Assembly (NCBI GenBank): GCA_947446155.1
Contig: CANFFZ010000026.1
Location: 1-21,813, forward strand
Origin: Chloroflexota bacterium
GTDB taxonomy: Bacteria; Chloroflexota; Dehalococcoidia; UBA2979
DNA: 21,813 nt
Reading direction: 5' to 3'
Shown here: positions 8,954 to 14,608 of the stretch, piece after piece
Layout of the letters: each line of letters starts with the position of its first letter
Position numbering within the stretch: the first letter of the stretch is position 1
Notes under the pieces: generated by a model
Database searches by the model: none
The model's input: only the letters and a program-made list of their open reading frames with translations
Told to the model about the DNA's origin: nothing
Made by a program: the position numbers and the translations under genes

Positions 8954-9676
8954 ATGCCCGCGACCCGCCCTGACCTCTGGCAACGCGTCGAGACGCTGCC
9001 CGACCACCCGATGCGCGCGATCAACGGCGCGGTCGTCGGCAACGGTGTTCGCCTGCGCATCGAGATCGGCCCGAAGAGCAAGGTCGGCAGCGACTACTAC
9101 CGCGTGATCCTGAGCAGCGACTCTATGGGTGAGGCGGACGAGCCGGTCTGCGGCGGCCTGATCAATCGAGGCGCGTTCCCCGGCTTCAACTGGGTGGAGG
9201 TCACCGACTTCCAGGGCCGCCTCACGATCAACGGCGAGGCGATCCAGATCCCCGAGGGCATCGACGGCAACATCGTGAAGACGCTGGGACGCCTCGTACC
9301 GGTGGGCGGGCACCTGATGATGGAGTACGACTCCGCGCACCGAGCGATCACCGCCAAGGCGCTCGCGCAGCGCGTCCCGCCCGTCGCGACCCCCCTCGGC
9401 GGGATGATGTTCGCGGCGAACTGCGGGACGTGGTTCACCGACTGGTACATCTCCGAGGGCGGCCGCGAGGGCCCTCGGAAGTTGCAGGGCTTCCGCGCCG
9501 TGGACGCCGAGCACGCCGCCCGCCGAGGCCGCGAGATGCTCGAGGGCCTCGAAGCCTTCCTCGGCCGCGCGAAAGACTGCGACTGGGACGTGCAGGCGGC
9601 CTGCATCCCCATCGCACAGGCCACCGTCACCAACCTCCGCGCCCGCCTCGATGTCCCCGACGGCCCGATGCAGTAG
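8954..9676 (+). CDS. Conserved protein of unknown function, DUF1122-like
   Basis: This 240-residue soluble protein starts at ATG 8954 with GAGGAG six bases upstream. Recognisable features are a beta-rich N-terminal half (GVRLRIEIGPKSKVGSDYYR, then FNWVEVTDFQG), the segment LVPVGGHLMMEYDSAHRAIT, the segment TPLGGMMFAANCGTWFTDWY and EGGREGPRKLQGF. The order GG-hhhEY, then a conserved Leu-Gly, then EGG-EG-KLQ reminds me of DUF1122, a family mainly of archaea with GNAT-like features; this is from memory and only moderately sure. No signal peptide or membrane segment is present. The next gene has its own candidate promoter, so the two may not be one operon. Confidence 0.75.
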   Translation: MPATRPDLWQRVETLPDHPMRAINGAVVGNGVRLRIEIGPKSKVGSDYYRVILSSDSMGEADEPVCGGLINRGAFPGFNWVEVTDFQGRLTINGEAIQIPEGIDGNIVKTLGRLVPVGGHLMMEYDSAHRAITAKALAQRVPPVATPLGGMMFAANCGTWFTDWYISEGGREGPRKLQGFRAVDAEHAARRGREMLEGLEAFLGRAKDCDWDVQAACIPIAQATVTNLRARLDVPDGPMQ

Positions 9677-9715
9677 GCACGGGTTCAAGCCACAAGCGCG
9701 CCCCTCGGTGCCCGC

Positions 9716-9721
9716 TATGAT
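9716..9721 (+). promoter_or_regulatory. -10 candidate of the alpha/beta hydrolase gene
   Basis: TATGAT lies 37 bp before the ATG at 9759 and is the closest match to the TATAAT consensus in the window. No -35 is seen at 16-18 bp. Confidence 0.45.
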
Positions 9722-9758
9722 GCCGCGGCCATGCTGGCGGCGCGGACGGGGTGAGCAC

Positions 9759-10526
9759 ATGCCAATCGAGACGCTGAATGGGATCGACCTCTACTACGAG
9801 GTCACGGGCGAGGGCCCCACGGTCACCTTCCTGCACGGGGCAGGCGGCAACAACATCTCATGGTGGCAGCAGATCCCCGTCTTCCGCGAACGCTATCGCT
9901 GCATCACCATCGACCACCGCGGCTTCAACCGCTCGACCGACCCCAAGCAGGAGGGCGCGTCGAGGTTTGTCGACGATCTCGAGGCGCTGTTCGAGCGCCT
10001 CGACGTCGAGCGCAGCGCGCTCGTGTCGCAGTCGATGGGCGGTCGCACTGCCCTCGGCTTCACCGTGCGGCATCCGGATCGGGTGCCGGCGCTGGCACTC
10101 TGCGACAACTGGGGCGGGATGAACTGGCCCGAGATGCAGGTGAAGGCAGACGCCCTGCGTGCTCAGCGCATCGAGAACCCTCCCGCACCGGGCGGCATGG
10201 GCAAGCGCTACCGAGCCGAGCATCCGCGCGGCGCCTTCCTCTACCAGCAGGTCCAGGGCCTGAACCCACCCCGAGCGGAGTCGGCGACAGCGCCCGCGGC
10301 AGACTCACCCACGCCCGAGCAGGTGCGCGCCCTCCAGGTGCCGACGTTGTTCCTCGTGGGCAGCGACGACCCGCTGGCGGCGCCCGCCATCATCCGCGAG
10401 GTATGCGCGATCCACCCAAACGCGGAGTACGTGGAAGTCCCCGGCAGCGGCCACTCGGTCTACTTTGAAGACGCCACTGCCTTCAACGACAACGTCGGAC
10501 GCTTCTTGGACAAGCACCTGCGGTAG
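9759..10526 (+). CDS. Alpha/beta hydrolase
   Basis: The product is 255 residues with the classic alpha/beta-hydrolase plan. The oxyanion strand is FLHGAGGNN (24-32). The nucleophile is Ser92 in VSQSMGG, a GxSxG variant in which the first Gly is Ser. The acid is Asp203 or Asp204 in LVGSDDPL, and the catalytic base is His232 in GSGHSVYFE. The start at ATG 9759 has GGGGTGA close upstream and yields the usual N-terminus MPIETLNGIDLYYEVTGEG. It has no signal peptide, so it is cytoplasmic. Relatives act on esters, lactones or C-C bonds (3-oxoadipate enol-lactonase-like); the substrate is not predictable and no catabolic neighbours are present. Confidence 0.88.
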   Translation: MPIETLNGIDLYYEVTGEGPTVTFLHGAGGNNISWWQQIPVFRERYRCITIDHRGFNRSTDPKQEGASRFVDDLEALFERLDVERSALVSQSMGGRTALGFTVRHPDRVPALALCDNWGGMNWPEMQVKADALRAQRIENPPAPGGMGKRYRAEHPRGAFLYQQVQGLNPPRAESATAPAADSPTPEQVRALQVPTLFLVGSDDPLAAPAIIREVCAIHPNAEYVEVPGSGHSVYFEDATAFNDNVGRFLDKHLR

Positions 10527-10590
10527 GACGCCCATGCGGCCGTGGCGGGGGTGAATCCGCCCGATCGAGACGCCCGCCTCGAATCTGGAT

Positions 10591-10619
10591 TGCCTCGCAC
10601 GGCAGTGCCGTTTAGCATC
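10591..10619 (+). promoter_or_regulatory. Promoter of the FBP aldolase/phosphatase gene with palindrome in the spacer
   Basis: TTGCCT (10591-10596) and TAGCAT (10614-10619) are 17 bp apart. The spacer holds ACGGCA-G-TGCCGT (10600-10612), a 13-bp palindrome. Its core GGCAGTGCC recurs at 10640-10648, downstream of the predicted start near 10626. The arrangement resembles a pair of repressor operators 38 bp apart. Confidence 0.55.
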
Positions 10620-10639
10620 GGAGCATCCCCGGCCAGACT

Positions 10640-10648
10640 GGCAGTGCC
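10640..10648. promoter_or_regulatory. Second copy of the GGCAGTGCC palindrome
   Basis: The 9-mer GGCAGTGCC repeats the core of the palindrome in the promoter spacer (10602-10610). It lies in the untranslated leader of the FBP aldolase/phosphatase gene, 55 bp before the ATG. It may be an auxiliary operator. Confidence 0.4.
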
Positions 10649-10702
10649 CATAGCCGTGCCCACGAGGTTGCCTCGGGGGTGCGGGCAGGACGCGAGGACG
10701 AG

Positions 10703-11797
10703 ATGACTCAGACGCTCAGCGTGATCAAGGCAGACATCGGCGGGTACGTCGGCCATTCGGCGATGCACCCGGAAGTCCTCGATGAGGGGCGCGAATGGAT
10801 GGCGCGGGCCGTCCAGTCAGGGATGCTGATCGACGCACAGGCGCAGTCCTGTGGCGACGACATGTTCCTGATCATGTCCCACGAGCACGGCCAGGACAAC
10901 ACCGCCGTCCACAAGCTTGCCTGGGACACCTTCATCTCCGGCACGGAGATCGCCAAGAAGTTGAAGTTGTACGGCGCGGGGCAGGACCTGTTGGTCGACG
11001 CCTTCTCCGGCAACATCCGAGGCATGGGCCCCGGCTCCGCGGAACTCGAACTCGTCGAGCGCCAGTCCGAGCCCGTGATGGTATTCATGGGCGACAAGAC
11101 GTCGTCTGGTTCGTTCAACCTGCCCTTCTACAAGATGTTCTCCGACCCGTTCAACACGGCCGGGCTCGTCATCGCGGAGTCGCTGCACGCCGGCTTCGCG
11201 TACGAGGTCCACGACCTGAAGAACGGCAAGAAGATCATGTTCAACTCACCGGAGGAGATCTACGACCTCCTGGTGTTCATCGGTTCACCCGCGCACTACG
11301 CGATCAAGCGCGTCGTCGCGCGATCGACCGGCGAGGTCGCTGCGGTCTCGTCGACGGACAAGTTGTCGCTGATCGCCGGCCGCTACGTCGGCAAGGACGA
11401 CCCGACGGCCATCGTGCGGATGCAGGGCGCGTTCCCGGCCGTCGGCGAAGTGCTCGAACCGTTCACGACTCCCTACATCGTCGAGGGGTTCATGCGCGGC
11501 TCGCACTACGGGCCGTGGATGCCGGTCGCGCAGAAGGACGCGCTGCCATCGCGCTTCGACGGCCCGCCGCGCGTGGTGGCCCTCGGCTTCCAGTTAGCGA
11601 ACGGCAAGTTGATCGGGCCGCGCGACATGTTCGCGGACCTCTCCTTCGACAACGCCCGCCAGGAGGCGAACGACATCTCCGACTTCCTGCGCAAGCACGG
11701 CCCCTTCGAGCCGCATCGCCTGCCGCTGGACGAGATGGAGTACACGACAATGCCCGCCGTCGCCGCGAAGATGGCCAGCCGCTGGTCCGACATCTAG
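10703..11797 (+). CDS. fbp: Fructose-1,6-bisphosphate aldolase/phosphatase (class V FBPase)
   Basis: This bifunctional gluconeogenic enzyme condenses dihydroxyacetone phosphate with glyceraldehyde 3-phosphate and then removes the C1 phosphate, giving fructose 6-phosphate irreversibly. The 364-residue length and pattern fit the archaeal-type family. Visible residues are Asp11 in SVIKADIGG and His18 in GYVGHSAMHP, Asp52-Asp53 in SCGDDMFLIMSHEHG, Asp131 in FMGDKTSSG, and the Schiff-base pair Tyr228/Lys231 in RYVGKDDP, equivalent to Tyr229/Lys232 known in the Sulfolobus enzyme. ATG 10703 is preferred over upstream starts because GAGGACGAG precedes it and homologues begin at this point. The gene has its own promoter with an operator-like palindrome and is followed by a 10-bp hairpin at 11822-11846, so it is probably monocistronic. 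The enzyme is usual in archaea and deep-branching or thermophilic bacteria. Confidence 0.95.
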   Translation: MTQTLSVIKADIGGYVGHSAMHPEVLDEGREWMARAVQSGMLIDAQAQSCGDDMFLIMSHEHGQDNTAVHKLAWDTFISGTEIAKKLKLYGAGQDLLVDAFSGNIRGMGPGSAELELVERQSEPVMVFMGDKTSSGSFNLPFYKMFSDPFNTAGLVIAESLHAGFAYEVHDLKNGKKIMFNSPEEIYDLLVFIGSPAHYAIKRVVARSTGEVAAVSSTDKLSLIAGRYVGKDDPTAIVRMQGAFPAVGEVLEPFTTPYIVEGFMRGSHYGPWMPVAQKDALPSRFDGPPRVVALGFQLANGKLIGPRDMFADLSFDNARQEANDISDFLRKHGPFEPHRLPLDEMEYTTMPAVAAKMASRWSDI

Positions 11798-11821
11798 CGA
11801 GCCGCTCCGGCTCATGCACGC

Positions 11822-11846
11822 CTCGGGCCCCACTACGGGGCCCGAG
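11822..11846 (+). terminator. Hairpin after the FBP aldolase/phosphatase gene
   Basis: CTCGGGCCCC (11822-11831) and GGGGCCCGAG (11837-11846) form a perfect 10-bp GC-rich stem with an ACTAC loop, 25 bp after the stop codon. Only TTGAT follows, so there is no true U tract. It lies 16 bp before the start of the next gene and could also be part of that leader. Confidence 0.5.
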
Positions 11847-11861
11847 TTGATCCGAGGCCCC

Positions 11862-12554
11862 ATGCCACGACTGCTGCTCTCCACCTCGAACGCCGGCAAG
11901 GTGCGCGAGATCCGCGAACTGCTCGCCGACACCGGCTGGGACGCAGTCACCCCGCACGAACTCGGCGTCACTTTCGCGGCCCCGGTCGAGACCGCGCGCT
12001 CCTACGCGGAGAACGCGATCGCGAAGGCAGTCGCCGCCGCCGAAGCCTCCCGCCTCCCCGCCCTTGCCGAAGACTCCGGCATCGAGGTGGACGCCCTCGA
12101 CGGTGCCCCCGGCCCACTCTCGGCGCGCTTCGGTGGCCCCGCACTGACCGACGCTGAACGGACCGCCTTACTCCTCCGCCGACTCGAAGGCATCCCTGCC
12201 GCCCGCCGCGGCGCGCGCTTCCGCGCCGTCGTCGCCCTGGCACTCCCGGGGAACCGCGTGATCACCCGCGAAGGCGTCCTCGAAGGTCGCATCGCCTTCG
12301 CCCCCCGCGGCAGCGACGGCTTCGGCTACGACCCGATCTTCGAACTCCCCGATGGCCGCACCACCGCCGAGATCGGCGCGGAGAAGCAGACGCTCTCGCA
12401 CCGCGCACGCGCCCTCACCTCGATGGTGGAGGTTCTGCGAGGGCCTGGGGTAGCCGTCGGTCGTCACCCCTCGGTGGTCACCCGGACGCGCCCAAGCGTC
12501 GTCTGGTACAGCGCACCCCCCACGAGGCCACCCACAAGCGGCCCCACGATATAA
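11862..12554 (+). CDS. rdgB: XTP/dITP diphosphatase (RdgB/HAM1), C-terminus probably altered by an indel
   Basis: This enzyme hydrolyses non-canonical purine nucleotides (ITP, dITP, XTP) to the monophosphate to clean the nucleotide pool. Signatures: LLLSTSNAGKVREI (substrate loop, Lys13), LAEDSGIEVDAL with the catalytic Asp71, GPLSARFGG, DGFGYDPIF (152-160) and SHRARAL (179-185). ATG 11862 has GAGG six bases upstream. The family usually ends close after SHRARAL at about 195-205 residues. Here the frame runs to 230 residues, and the last 30 are antisense to the aquaporin gene. Removing one G from GGGG at 12447-12450 would create an in-frame TAG at 12451 and a 196-residue protein without overlap. 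The tail, residues 194-230, is Pro/Arg/Thr-rich and looks non-genuine. Confidence 0.93.
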   Translation: MPRLLLSTSNAGKVREIRELLADTGWDAVTPHELGVTFAAPVETARSYAENAIAKAVAAAEASRLPALAEDSGIEVDALDGAPGPLSARFGGPALTDAERTALLLRRLEGIPAARRGARFRAVVALALPGNRVITREGVLEGRIAFAPRGSDGFGYDPIFELPDGRTTAEIGAEKQTLSHRARALTSMVEVLRGPGVAVGRHPSVVTRTRPSVVWYSAPPTRPPTSGPTI

Positions 12555-13300
12555 ATCCAGAACCCGTTGCGCGGCCCGGGGATCGCGACCTCGTCCCAGC
12601 CGGCCGCGAACGCGACCAATCGAGGCCCGAAGTCCCGCGCCGGATTCCACCCCGCCTGGGTGAGCGGCGCGAAAAGCGAGATCAACACAGCCACCGTGAA
12701 CCCGATCAACAGCGGCGTGATCGCACCACCGACAGGCACCCGCCGCGCGTCCGTCAGCGCGAAGATGACGAACACCAGCACCGCCGTCCCGAAGGCCTCG
12801 ACGCCCAGCGCACGCAGCGGCGTGACGAGCGCGTAGTCCGGTGAGTCCGAGAACACCGACTGCGGGAACACCGCAGGGTTCGGGAAGTACTCACCGAACA
12901 CCATCGCGGACGCCTCGCTCCAGCGCTCTCCGCGCACCAGCTGGTGCTCGCGCTCGAACCGCTCGATGAACGGAGAGAACACCGCCAGCACCACACATCC
13001 CGCGAGCACGGCGCCTACCAGCTGCGCACCCATGTACGGCAGCGCGCGTGATCGAGGGAACGCGGCGCCTCGGAATACCGCCATCGCCAGGGTCACCGCG
13101 GGGTTGAGGTGGGCGCCCGACACGCCAGCTGTCGCGCAGATCGCGATCGTGACGCCGAAGCCCCACACCGCTGCCACCTGCCACAGCCCGACCTGTGCCC
13201 CCGTCAGCACCGCCGTCGCGACGACGCCCGTGCCGAACAGCACGAGCAGAAACGTCCCGCAGACCTCGGCGACCAATGCATCGCGCAGTCGAGCGGTCAT
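12464..13300 (-). CDS. MIP-family aquaglyceroporin, likely arsenite channel (AqpS-like)
   Basis: The 278-residue membrane channel has both NPA boxes: GAHLNPAVTLA (NPA at 66-68) and GWNPARDFGPR. The Asp after the second NPAR marks the aquaglyceroporin (GlpF) branch, which passes glycerol and uncharged arsenous acid. Six hydrophobic segments are visible, for instance EVCGTFLLVLFGTGVVATAV near the N-terminus and FWIYIVGPLVGGLVGGALY at the end. ATG 13300 has GAGGGGGTG immediately upstream and overlaps the stop of arsC in ATGA, so translation is coupled to arsC. The pairing of such a channel with arsC is known from Sinorhizobium meliloti, where AqpS lets arsenite made by ArsC leave the cell. No glycerol kinase gene is adjacent, which favours the arsenic role. 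Confidence 0.88.
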   Translation of the reverse strand: MTARLRDALVAEVCGTFLLVLFGTGVVATAVLTGAQVGLWQVAAVWGFGVTIAICATAGVSGAHLNPAVTLAMAVFRGAAFPRSRALPYMGAQLVGAVLAGCVVLAVFSPFIERFEREHQLVRGERWSEASAMVFGEYFPNPAVFPQSVFSDSPDYALVTPLRALGVEAFGTAVLVFVIFALTDARRVPVGGAITPLLIGFTVAVLISLFAPLTQAGWNPARDFGPRLVAFAAGWDEVAIPGPRNGFWIYIVGPLVGGLVGGALYQTTLGRVRVTTEG

Positions 13301-13716
13301 GACACCCCCTCGATGACCGGCACGCCGATCTCGGCTAGCAGACCCCTCACCAGCACCTCGATCTCGTCGCGCACGCGCCGCACCACCTCGATCGGCTGCC
13401 CGGCAGGATCGTCCAACGGCCAGTCGAGGTAGCGCTTGCCGGGGAAGAACGGGCAAGCGTCGCCGCATCCCATGGTCACGACGATATCGGCGGACTCCAC
13501 CATCGCATCGTCGAACGCCTTCGGCTGCTCGCCCGCGACATCGATGCCGCGCTCGCGCATCGCCTCGACGACCACGGGGTTGATGGCAGCGCCCGGCTCA
13601 GACCCACCCGAGAGGACACGGACATGCTCGCCACCGAGACGCGAGGCGAACCCCGCACCCATCTGAGAGCGTCCGGCGTTGTGGATGCAAGCGAACAGGA
13701 TCGTGGTGGGTAACAT
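13297..13716 (-). CDS. arsC: Arsenate reductase, low-molecular-weight phosphatase type (thioredoxin/thiol-coupled)
   Basis: The 139-residue protein reduces arsenate to arsenite by a thiol relay. The phosphatase loop is CIHNAGRSQM with nucleophile Cys10 and Arg16, and the relay cysteines are Cys84 and Cys88 in TMGCGDACPFFPGKRY. The general-acid region DWPLDDPAG follows. Three conserved cysteines mark it as ArsC rather than a plain tyrosine phosphatase. The chosen start, ATG 13716, gives the compact N-terminus MLPTTILFACIHNAGRS. It has no Shine-Dalgarno but has TACGAT ending 8 bases upstream, so the mRNA may be leaderless. The next gene, an aquaglyceroporin, overlaps by 4 bp. No arsR, arsB or acr3 is nearby. 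Confidence 0.92.
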   Translation of the reverse strand: MLPTTILFACIHNAGRSQMGAGFASRLGGEHVRVLSGGSEPGAAINPVVVEAMRERGIDVAGEQPKAFDDAMVESADIVVTMGCGDACPFFPGKRYLDWPLDDPAGQPIEVVRRVRDEIEVLVRGLLAEIGVPVIEGVS

Positions 13717-13724
13717 CGAGGGTG

Positions 13725-13730
13725 ATCGTA
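13725..13730 (-). promoter_or_regulatory. -10 candidate of the arsC-aquaglyceroporin operon
   Basis: TACGAT reads on the minus strand from 13730 to 13725, with 8 bases to the arsC ATG. This places the transcription start at or next to the start codon. It separates the operon from rsfS, which ends 55 bp upstream. Confidence 0.45.
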
Positions 13731-13771
13731 ACGAGGCGAGGGTTAGCGGCGGGTTAGCGAAGCAGGTCGCC

Positions 13772-14239
13772 CTATTGGATCCGGACCACCTCTTGCGCAC
13801 GGCTCCACAACCCTTCGAGGTTGTAGTACGCGCGCATCTCCAGCGAGAAGAGGTGTACCAGCACCCCGCCGCCGCAGTCGATCAGGATCCAGCCGTCGTC
13901 GCCGTTGCCTTCGGCGCGCGCGCTCCCGCCATCGATGCTCACCGCGAGGTCGACGGCGTCCACGACCGCCCGCCCCTGGCGAATGTTGTCGACGGTCGCC
14001 ACGACGAAGTAATCGGCGAACGCGGCGAGGCTCGTCAGGTCGAGCAGGACGACATCCTCGGCCTGCCGGTCGACGAGGACATCCAGCAGCATCCGGGCAC
14101 GCGCCAGCGACTGGACGAGGTCAGGCGGCCGAGGCTGCGGGAACTCATCCGGGGTGTCGAGGTCATCGAGGTCATCGAGGTCATCGAAGGTGTCGAGATC
14201 GGCGTCATCGCTGTTGGTCGAGGGAATACGGGACTCCAG
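13772..14239 (-). CDS. rsfS: Ribosomal silencing factor RsfS (iojap family), probable CTG start
   Basis: RsfS binds ribosomal protein uL14 on the 50S subunit and blocks subunit joining when nutrients are scarce. The conserved core runs from LLDVLVDRQAEDVVLLDLT through FADYFVVATVDN, RAEGNGDDGWILIDCGGGVL and YYNLEGLWSRA. The first ATG, at 14092, cuts helix 1, because homologues have about ten more residues before it. Upstream the frame stays open with matching sequence (PDLVQSLARAR) back to a TGA, and contains no ATG, GTG or TTG. CTG at 14239 has CCGGAGG six bases upstream and would give 155 residues, with an acidic DDLDDLDDLD tail encoded by three 9-bp repeats. I therefore choose CTG. The C-terminus is normal. 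It lies upstream of arsC on the same strand but with a separate promoter between. Confidence 0.85.
   Translation of the reverse strand: MESRIPSTNSDDADLDTFDDLDDLDDLDTPDEFPQPRPPDLVQSLARARMLLDVLVDRQAEDVVLLDLTSLAAFADYFVVATVDNIRQGRAVVDAVDLAVSIDGGSARAEGNGDDGWILIDCGGGVLVHLFSLEMRAYYNLEGLWSRAQEVVRIQ
14159..14185. repeat. Three tandem 9-bp units in the rsfS N-terminal region
   Basis: GAGGTCATC occurs three times in direct succession on the plus strand (14159-14167, 14168-14176, 14177-14185). On the coding strand the units give the acidic repeat Asp-Asp-Leu. Copy number may vary by slippage without breaking the frame. Confidence 0.75.
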
Positions 14240-14245
14240 GCGGCA

Positions 14246-14250
14246 CCTCC
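14246..14250 (-). promoter_or_regulatory. Ribosome binding site that supports the CTG start of rsfS
   Basis: GGAGG on the minus strand is 6 bases upstream of CTG at 14239. It would be well placed for that codon and is far from the first ATG, 154 bases downstream. Confidence 0.5.
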
Positions 14251-14283
14251 GGCGGCGGGCGCCTGCTGGCGACCCTCACATCG

Positions 14284-14289
14284 AGTATA
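14284..14289 (-). promoter_or_regulatory. -10 candidate of rsfS
   Basis: TATACT reads on the minus strand from 14289 to 14284, about 45 bp upstream of the CTG start. It would yield a leader of roughly 38 nt that includes the GGAGG site. No -35 is recognisable. Confidence 0.45.
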
Positions 14290-14595
14290 CCGGCCGCCCT
14301 CCGGCACACTGCTCTTCCCTCCGCATCTGGTTCCCCGTCGCTCTTCGATTGCCAACAGCCGATGGCCAATGAGCCACTCCCCTCCCACGTCTGACTCCGG
14401 CTCCCCTCTAGAGGGCAAGACGCCGGCTCATGATCTGATCTCCTGCTCCGATCTGGCTCCCCCTCGCCCTTGAGGGCGAGGGGGGTGTGGGTGCAACCGC
14501 AGCAGTACGGATCTCCCACCAACTATCGATGCCACCCAACGGATCGAGGTGACTCCCGCCTCTCACCAGAGGGGGCCACGGGGGAACCCTCCCCC
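14290..14595. other. Intergenic region with palindromes between rsfS and mnmA
   Basis: No gene is apparent. The region holds a perfect 12-bp palindrome CCCTCTAGAGGG (14404-14415) and a longer perfect inverted repeat, CCCCCTCGCCCT and AGGGCGAGGGGG with only TG between (14459-14484). Each is preceded by GGCTCCCC, so they look like two diverged copies of one unit about 55 bp apart. They resemble the GC-rich palindromes at 16462 and 17068 in style but not in flanks. Confidence 0.55.
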
Positions 14596-14601
14596 TAAAC
14601 T
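14596..14601 (+). promoter_or_regulatory. -10 candidate of mnmA, leaderless geometry
   Basis: TAAACT ends 7 bases before the mnmA ATG (intervening AACAACC). The spacing equals that at folC and at tRNA-Ser(CGA). No Shine-Dalgarno is present before this ATG. Confidence 0.5.
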
Positions 14602-14608
14602 AACAACC

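Noticed and set aside
8423..9760. Open frame of 445 codons on the minus strand
   Set aside because: It spans several real genes in a shadow frame; the cupin in another minus frame is the genuine gene.
10544..10561. GGCGG/CCGCC hairpin after the alpha/beta hydrolase gene as terminator
   Set aside because: Short 5-bp stem, 8-nt loop and no U tract; expected by chance in GC-rich DNA.
14549..14608. Upstream ATG start for mnmA
   Set aside because: The added 20 residues are not typical of MnmA and the -10 candidate would lie within them.
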